A stretch of DNA of 9,875 bases, taken from NCBI GenBank assembly GCA_016840245.1, contig JAEOST010000255.1:1-9875 (forward strand), given 5' to 3'. Source of the stretch: Candidatus Thorarchaeota archaeon. Lineage in GTDB: Archaea; Asgardarchaeota; Thorarchaeia; Thorarchaeales; Thorarchaeaceae. A program made the translations under genes and the position numbers. The notes beneath the pieces are model-generated. The model made no database searches. It was not told the DNA's origin and worked only from the letters and a program-made list of their open reading frames with translations. This document shows, piece after piece, positions 6,184-9,875 of the stretch (position 1 is the first letter of the stretch; the number at the start of each line of letters is the position of its first letter).

Positions 6184-8825
6184 GACTTCTCAATAGATTT
6201 TGGTACAAGGTGTTCTAGAGCACTTATCACATATCCTTCAAATCGGTGGTATGAAAACGACTTGATAGGATATACCCTGGCCTTAACACTCTTCAGAGTC
6301 TTCTCAGCTTTTACACTATCAAATTCATCACCAAGACCAAAGACATCAAGCTGGTATCTCTGATGCCTGGATATCGCTTTGAGGTATGCCTTTGTTTCTT
6401 CTGCTCCATCCACTGGGGATGAACCAAAAATTATCCCTAGACTTGGTCTCTCTTCACCAAAGTCCTCCAGTTGTTCAGCCACAACTCGATAGATGCTTGA
6501 CATGGCGGAAGAACCTTGAGTATCTTCAAGTCCATCCAATAGAGTATACAATAGAGAAATGAGTACCTCCTCAGAAACTATATCCTCGCTAAATTCAATG
6601 AATGGCTGTATCTCTTGACCTTTTTGAATTGAGAACTTGGTCTGTGCTAATCCTGAAATCACGAGACTCATTTTTCCCTCTGTTCTGTTCATCATTACTA
6701 GATTGATTAACTGTAGCGCACCGAGAATTGCTGCTTCTCCTCTGGTAACAACATCCTCCAGTGAGTTAAGGAATGAGCTTATTTCTGGTACTATATCAGA
6801 GAGAGCTACCAGACCCTCCTTGAACGGTTGTTTTGATTCAAGTGGTACATCTCTAATATTCATTGAATCATCCAGTGATATTCCTAAAATTAGATTGAAC
6901 TCTTGAAATGCATGATTTGGTTTTAGATGAATCTGTCCTGATATTTTCCCAAGTTGACCTGACTCAAGATTTGGTTCTGATGCTATTAATGAACATGTGA
7001 ATCCAGAATCTGTATCTGTTGGAGTAAATGTAGTACCTCTCCCAACTAGTATTCCTTGCAACCGAGTCTGTATCTCATCTCTATGCAGATAGAGGTAACG
7101 TGACAACTCAACACCTGACAAATGTTTGGATTCGTCATACACGAATGTAGCTTTTGAAACCTCTATTACTTCACCATCATATTTGACAAGATCAACCACT
7201 GAATCCTTTAGACCTAGGAGTTTGCTATCAATATGAGAAATAGTGATGGTTCTTGAATCTGACTCATTACTTTCATAGACCCTTCCAGCCCACCACTGAC
7301 CTGACTCAGCATCAAGTGCAAGTACCAGGTCTCCATTGGATATCCCAGCTGCACGCATATCATCAGGACAAAGAGTCATAGTCCCTTCTTCAATATCTGA
7401 AATTCGGACAGGAAAATGAAGTGCGGACAATACATCATGGATATTGCGAACTTGAAGGATTTTGAGAAACTCTTGATTAAATGTGGCCAAATGCGATGGG
7501 GATTCTAAAAGTGAACCAGATGATTTTGTTATTGCTCTTACCAATGTCGTGAGTAACTCTGCCCTTCTTTGTATCAAAGCTTCAGTGAAGGTGCGTCTCC
7601 ATCCTGCTACTCTCAATGTTCCATCTCTTTCAGTGTAGACTGCCAAACTAGTTGCTGACTTTGAGTTGGGCTCACTCAATGTAAGAATTGCACCGTCTAG
7701 GTCAACCTTTCCTCCATCATCCTTCACCATGAAGTCAAATGCTACAACGTTTTTCTCTTTTCGAGCAGCCAGTATCTGAATTACCCTTGCTAAATCTCCC
7801 GTTGCTGTCTTCCCCAGTCTACCCTCAGCCACAACAGCTGTTTCATTCTCAACATAGTGGAAGAAACTTGGTCTCGGAGGTAATGCAATTAACATGTTTC
7901 CAGCTAGAACCCTCTGAAGCTCATCTGGACTAGCACTCAGATTTCGACTGAATAGATAACTGATAATCTCTGGAATACTCTCTCCTAATTTCGTTTCTGG
8001 ATATGCAGACGCAAATACTAGCCGTGAAGACCAGTGACCTCCTCCATTACGTTTCATATGCTGAATTATTGTAGCAAGTGAGGAGATTGTGCTACCTGAT
8101 GTCAGTATCTTACTGTGAGGTACATCCGCAAGTCGTGTAATATCTTCACCCCACTCTCTATGATCCCGTGCTGAGAGGAATAAATTGGGAATTGGAAGCC
8201 CTGCTTCCTTTGTGAATATTATCCACTTTAGCAGCGGATCTAGATTCTCAGGGCCCTCAAGATTAATGAAAACTGGACTGTTATTTTGAATATGACCAAT
8301 CACATCATTTCGGGTTGACTCATCCATGATTTGGACTAGTTCATCAGCATTGCAAATGCATGCCCAACCTGAGCTTCCCTTGGATCCATGCCTTAGATCT
8401 TGTAAATTGTACAACCGTGGGCTATATGGTGATCTATGAGTCCATTCAGATATCAGTTCAAGATTCTTACGTCTCTGAGAGCTTGGTAATAGAGTTGAGC
8501 CAACACTTACTAATGGCTGAACCATGAAGGTATCTACAAACCAACATGACTCAGTAGCCTCGCCGATGTTAGCGTATAACTGGCTCAGAATTGGTGGTTT
8601 CTTCAAATAGTCATAGGCTCTCCTTGGTAGATATCTGAATGAGCTTGAGTATGTTGAAACAAAGTCATGTAATTGATGTTCAACCATATCAAAGAACGAT
8701 AGCGCTCTGTCAGGACCAAATGACCTTACTTGGTTGCCTATTTTGACCTCTCCTAACTGAAGGGCGGCATCAATAACAAAGAACCGCTTTACCTCTTGAG
8801 CTTCTATATCCTCAGTCACTATCAT
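6180..8825 (-). CDS. 881-aa fusion: inactive amidohydrolase barrel + unknown region + CDC48-N-like module + degenerate VWA
   Basis: Large cytoplasmic protein; I know no family of this architecture. Residues 14-320 resemble an amidohydrolase-2 TIM barrel: VIDAALQLG (17-25) replaces VDAHHHMG, WTHRSPYSPRL (128-138) matches the right neighbour, and FASAYPE (271-277) plus a helix ending LAGN replaces FG(T/S)DYP...GN. All metal-ligand positions I can compare are lost, so it is probably a pseudoenzyme. Residues 321-468 are mixed alpha/beta and unassigned. Residues 470-600 (ISDIEEGTMTLCPDDMRAAGISNGD..., then HRDEIQTRLQGILVGRGT) look like the double-psi barrel plus second lobe of CDC48/VAT N-domains, but no AAA ATPase follows. 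Residues 640-870 look VWA-like (LILGISLDDSM, GSSAMSSIYRVV, GIIFGSSPVDG) with the first MIDAS Asp and the third-motif Asp replaced. ATG 8825 is supported by GGTGA 10 nt upstream. An adaptor or regulatory role is inferred. Confidence 0.7.
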   Translation of the reverse strand: MIVTEDIEAQEVKRFFVIDAALQLGEVKIGNQVRSFGPDRALSFFDMVEHQLHDFVSTYSSSFRYLPRRAYDYLKKPPILSQLYANIGEATESCWFVDTFMVQPLVSVGSTLLPSSQRRKNLELISEWTHRSPYSPRLYNLQDLRHGSKGSSGWACICNADELVQIMDESTRNDVIGHIQNNSPVFINLEGPENLDPLLKWIIFTKEAGLPIPNLFLSARDHREWGEDITRLADVPHSKILTSGSTISSLATIIQHMKRNGGGHWSSRLVFASAYPETKLGESIPEIISYLFSRNLSASPDELQRVLAGNMLIALPPRPSFFHYVENETAVVAEGRLGKTATGDLARVIQILAARKEKNVVAFDFMVKDDGGKVDLDGAILTLSEPNSKSATSLAVYTERDGTLRVAGWRRTFTEALIQRRAELLTTLVRAITKSSGSLLESPSHLATFNQEFLKILQVRNIHDVLSALHFPVRISDIEEGTMTLCPDDMRAAGISNGDLVLALDAESGQWWAGRVYESNESDSRTITISHIDSKLLGLKDSVVDLVKYDGEVIEVSKATFVYDESKHLSGVELSRYLYLHRDEIQTRLQGILVGRGTTFTPTDTDSGFTCSLIASEPNLESGQLGKISGQIHLKPNHAFQEFNLILGISLDDSMNIRDVPLESKQPFKEGLVALSDIVPEISSFLNSLEDVVTRGEAAILGALQLINLVMMNRTEGKMSLVISGLAQTKFSIQKGQEIQPFIEFSEDIVSEEVLISLLYTLLDGLEDTQGSSAMSSIYRVVAEQLEDFGEERPSLGIIFGSSPVDGAEETKAYLKAISRHQRYQLDVFGLGDEFDSVKAEKTLKSVKARVYPIKSFSYHRFEGYVISALEHLVPKSIEKS

Positions 8826-8835
8826 CTGTGTCTGC

Positions 8836-8840
8836 TCACC
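8836..8840 (-). promoter_or_regulatory. Ribosome binding site of the 881-aa fusion gene
   Basis: Minus strand GGTGA, 10 nt before the ATG at 8825-8823, complementary to the 16S rRNA 3' end. It supports this start. Confidence 0.5.
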
Positions 8841-8873
8841 GTCATATCTTTCCTATTTTAGTTTGCATGTTTC

Positions 8874-8881
8874 AATATATG
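8874..8881. promoter_or_regulatory. Near-palindromic TATA element in the divergent promoter
   Basis: AATATATG, nearly symmetric, lies between the fusion gene and the amidohydrolase gene. Read on the minus strand it would give a start about 25 nt before the fusion ATG. Read on the plus strand it would leave a leader of about 45 nt before 8950. It is flanked by two TGCATG copies (8864-8869 and 8880-8885). Sharing by both promoters is inference. Confidence 0.35.
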
Positions 8882-8949
8882 CATGGTGCAGGTTAAGTCC
8901 ATTAAGATGCACATGAGAACATTTTTTGCGTGTGTTTTGAATAAACTAG

Positions 8950-9875
8950 ATGAGGCGCAATAAAATTATGCTTGTTGTCCGAGCTGTCGAAAGCCAACCA
9001 GAAATTGGTATTAAATCGGGTGACGAGTTTCAACTCTATATAGTCGATGCACATCATCATATGGGCCGTGAAAAGAGCCATCGGAACACTCCCTCGGGTG
9101 CATATGATTTCTATGCTTTACTTTGGTTCGAACTTCAAAAGATGGCTAAAACACTCATGGAAGATGACAAACTCCTTTTCGAGCCAATACGAATAGTCGC
9201 CCCAACTTTTCCTGAGATGTGTTTTCAAAGTCGCACAAGTTGGGCAAATATGAATCATGGATGGCTTGCGGATCGAACAGTTGTATTTCCGTATTCTGAT
9301 GATTATGCTAAATCTAGTCAATTGAATGAAGCATCATTTACAGTGTCCAATGACAAGATTGCAGGTTGGACTACTCGAGCTCCTCATTCAGCTAGACTGA
9401 TTGGTTTTGCTCGTGTTGACCCTCACGATGCGTCGACAAAGAATCCGAATACTGCAGTCAAAGAACTTGAACGTAGTATATTGGAATTGGGTCTAAGAGG
9501 TGTTAAATTACATCCCATTGCCCAGTTATTTATCGATGAAATTGATGATCCAATAACACAGATAGTGGTAGAGAAAGCCGCAAAATTAGCAATACCTGTG
9601 ATATTTGATACCCGAAATATACGTACTATTGAACGTATCAGATCACTTGTAGATTCGATTCGAAAATCGAACCGTCGACTAGCTCAGAATCTGAAAATTA
9701 TCTTGGCTCACTCAGGGATGAGTCCATCTGACAAGCGGCTCTATGATGCATTATCAGACCCACTAATCTATGGTGAAACTTCATCCATTCATGGATTGGA
9801 TGTACCCATTCTCTTCGATATGGCAAAGGATTACATAAGAGGCCAACACTGGTCGGAGAAGATTCTGTTCGGTAC
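8950..9875 (+). CDS. Metal-dependent amidohydrolase (amidohydrolase-2 family TIM barrel), 3' end outside window
   Basis: 308 codons are visible and the frame stays open at the right edge. TIM-barrel hydrolase with intact metal-binding motifs: VDAHHHMG (32-39, strand-1 HxH), LRGVKLHP (182-189), ILAHSG (251-256), and the window stops within ILFGT, just where the strand-8 Asp of FGTDYP would follow. Reactions in this family include hydrolysis of C-N bonds and non-oxidative decarboxylation of aromatic acids; the substrate cannot be told here. ATG 8950 directly follows an in-frame TAG at 8947. ATG 8968 is an alternative with GAGG 12 nt upstream, and an unusual 30-residue N-terminal extension precedes the first strand in either case. 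It is divergently transcribed from the 881-residue fusion, whose N-terminal domain is its paralogue without metal ligands. A common pathway or complex is inferred. Confidence 0.8.
   Translation, partial: MRRNKIMLVVRAVESQPEIGIKSGDEFQLYIVDAHHHMGREKSHRNTPSGAYDFYALLWFELQKMAKTLMEDDKLLFEPIRIVAPTFPEMCFQSRTSWANMNHGWLADRTVVFPYSDDYAKSSQLNEASFTVSNDKIAGWTTRAPHSARLIGFARVDPHDASTKNPNTAVKELERSILELGLRGVKLHPIAQLFIDEIDDPITQIVVEKAAKLAIPVIFDTRNIRTIERIRSLVDSIRKSNRRLAQNLKIILAHSGMSPSDKRLYDALSDPLIYGETSSIHGLDVPILFDMAKDYIRGQHWSEKILFG

Noticed and set aside
7136..7275. Idea that residues 321-468 of the fusion or its flanks form a Roadblock/longin-type domain typical of Asgard archaea
   Set aside because: The strand-helix pattern around 360-432 is vaguely compatible but no signature residues could be identified, so it is left unassigned.
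9118..9321. Minus-strand ORF of 67 codons
   Set aside because: It lies antisense inside the amidohydrolase frame beginning at 8950, which carries clear family motifs. The small ORF encodes nothing recognisable.

Overview
The window looks archaeal. GC content is moderate (about 40%). The sequence shows archaeal-type promoter elements, Shine-Dalgarno-like GGTG/GGAG motifs and GTG starts. It carries a COG2403-type P-loop GTPase of the kind common in archaea, a DUF369 cyclophilin-like protein, and several proteins with eukaryote-like character: an E2F/DP-type winged helix, a VwkA-like von Willebrand factor A (VWA) domain and a CDC48-N-like module. That mix suggests an Asgard archaeon, possibly Thorarchaeia. 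This lineage call is inference from gene content, not from a marker gene.

Layout, left to right. (1) The window opens inside a PaaK-type adenylate-forming CoA ligase (+). (2) A six-helix membrane protein follows (+). (3) It converges, across a bidirectional hairpin terminator, on a COG2403/cyclic-2,3-diphosphoglycerate-synthase-like GTPase (-). (4) A 278-bp divergent promoter region with direct and inverted repeats leads to a small winged-helix plus coiled-coil protein whose DNA-recognition helix carries the E2F/DP signature RRVYD (+). (5) It converges with a 7-bp gap on a cyclophilin-like protein (-). (6) A divergent promoter region containing one perfect E2F-consensus octamer leads to a VWA + winged-helix + Ig-like protein (+). 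(7) Its stop overlaps, in a shared CTAG, the stop of an 881-residue fusion protein (-). (8) Across a 124-bp divergent promoter lies an amidohydrolase that runs off the right edge (+); its start and most of its catalytic motifs are visible.

The most striking region is 4.9-9.9 kb. The 881-residue protein begins with an amidohydrolase-type barrel that is clearly paralogous to its right neighbour (shared WT.R.P.S.RL motif at matching spacing) but has lost every metal ligand I can compare. It ends with a VWA-type domain whose metal-binding site is degenerate, while its left neighbour has an intact one. The central protein therefore looks like a fusion of 'dead' versions of the domains that are active on either side, joined by a double-psi-barrel module like the CDC48/VAT N-domain. 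I infer a scaffold or regulator working with an active amidohydrolase and an active VWA protein. The second highlight is the E2F/DP-like regulator, with winged helix followed by coiled coil as in eukaryotic E2F/DP. From the membrane-protein gene onward the genes alternate strand at every step, so there is no long operon, and neighbours are linked through shared divergent promoters or abutting 3' ends.
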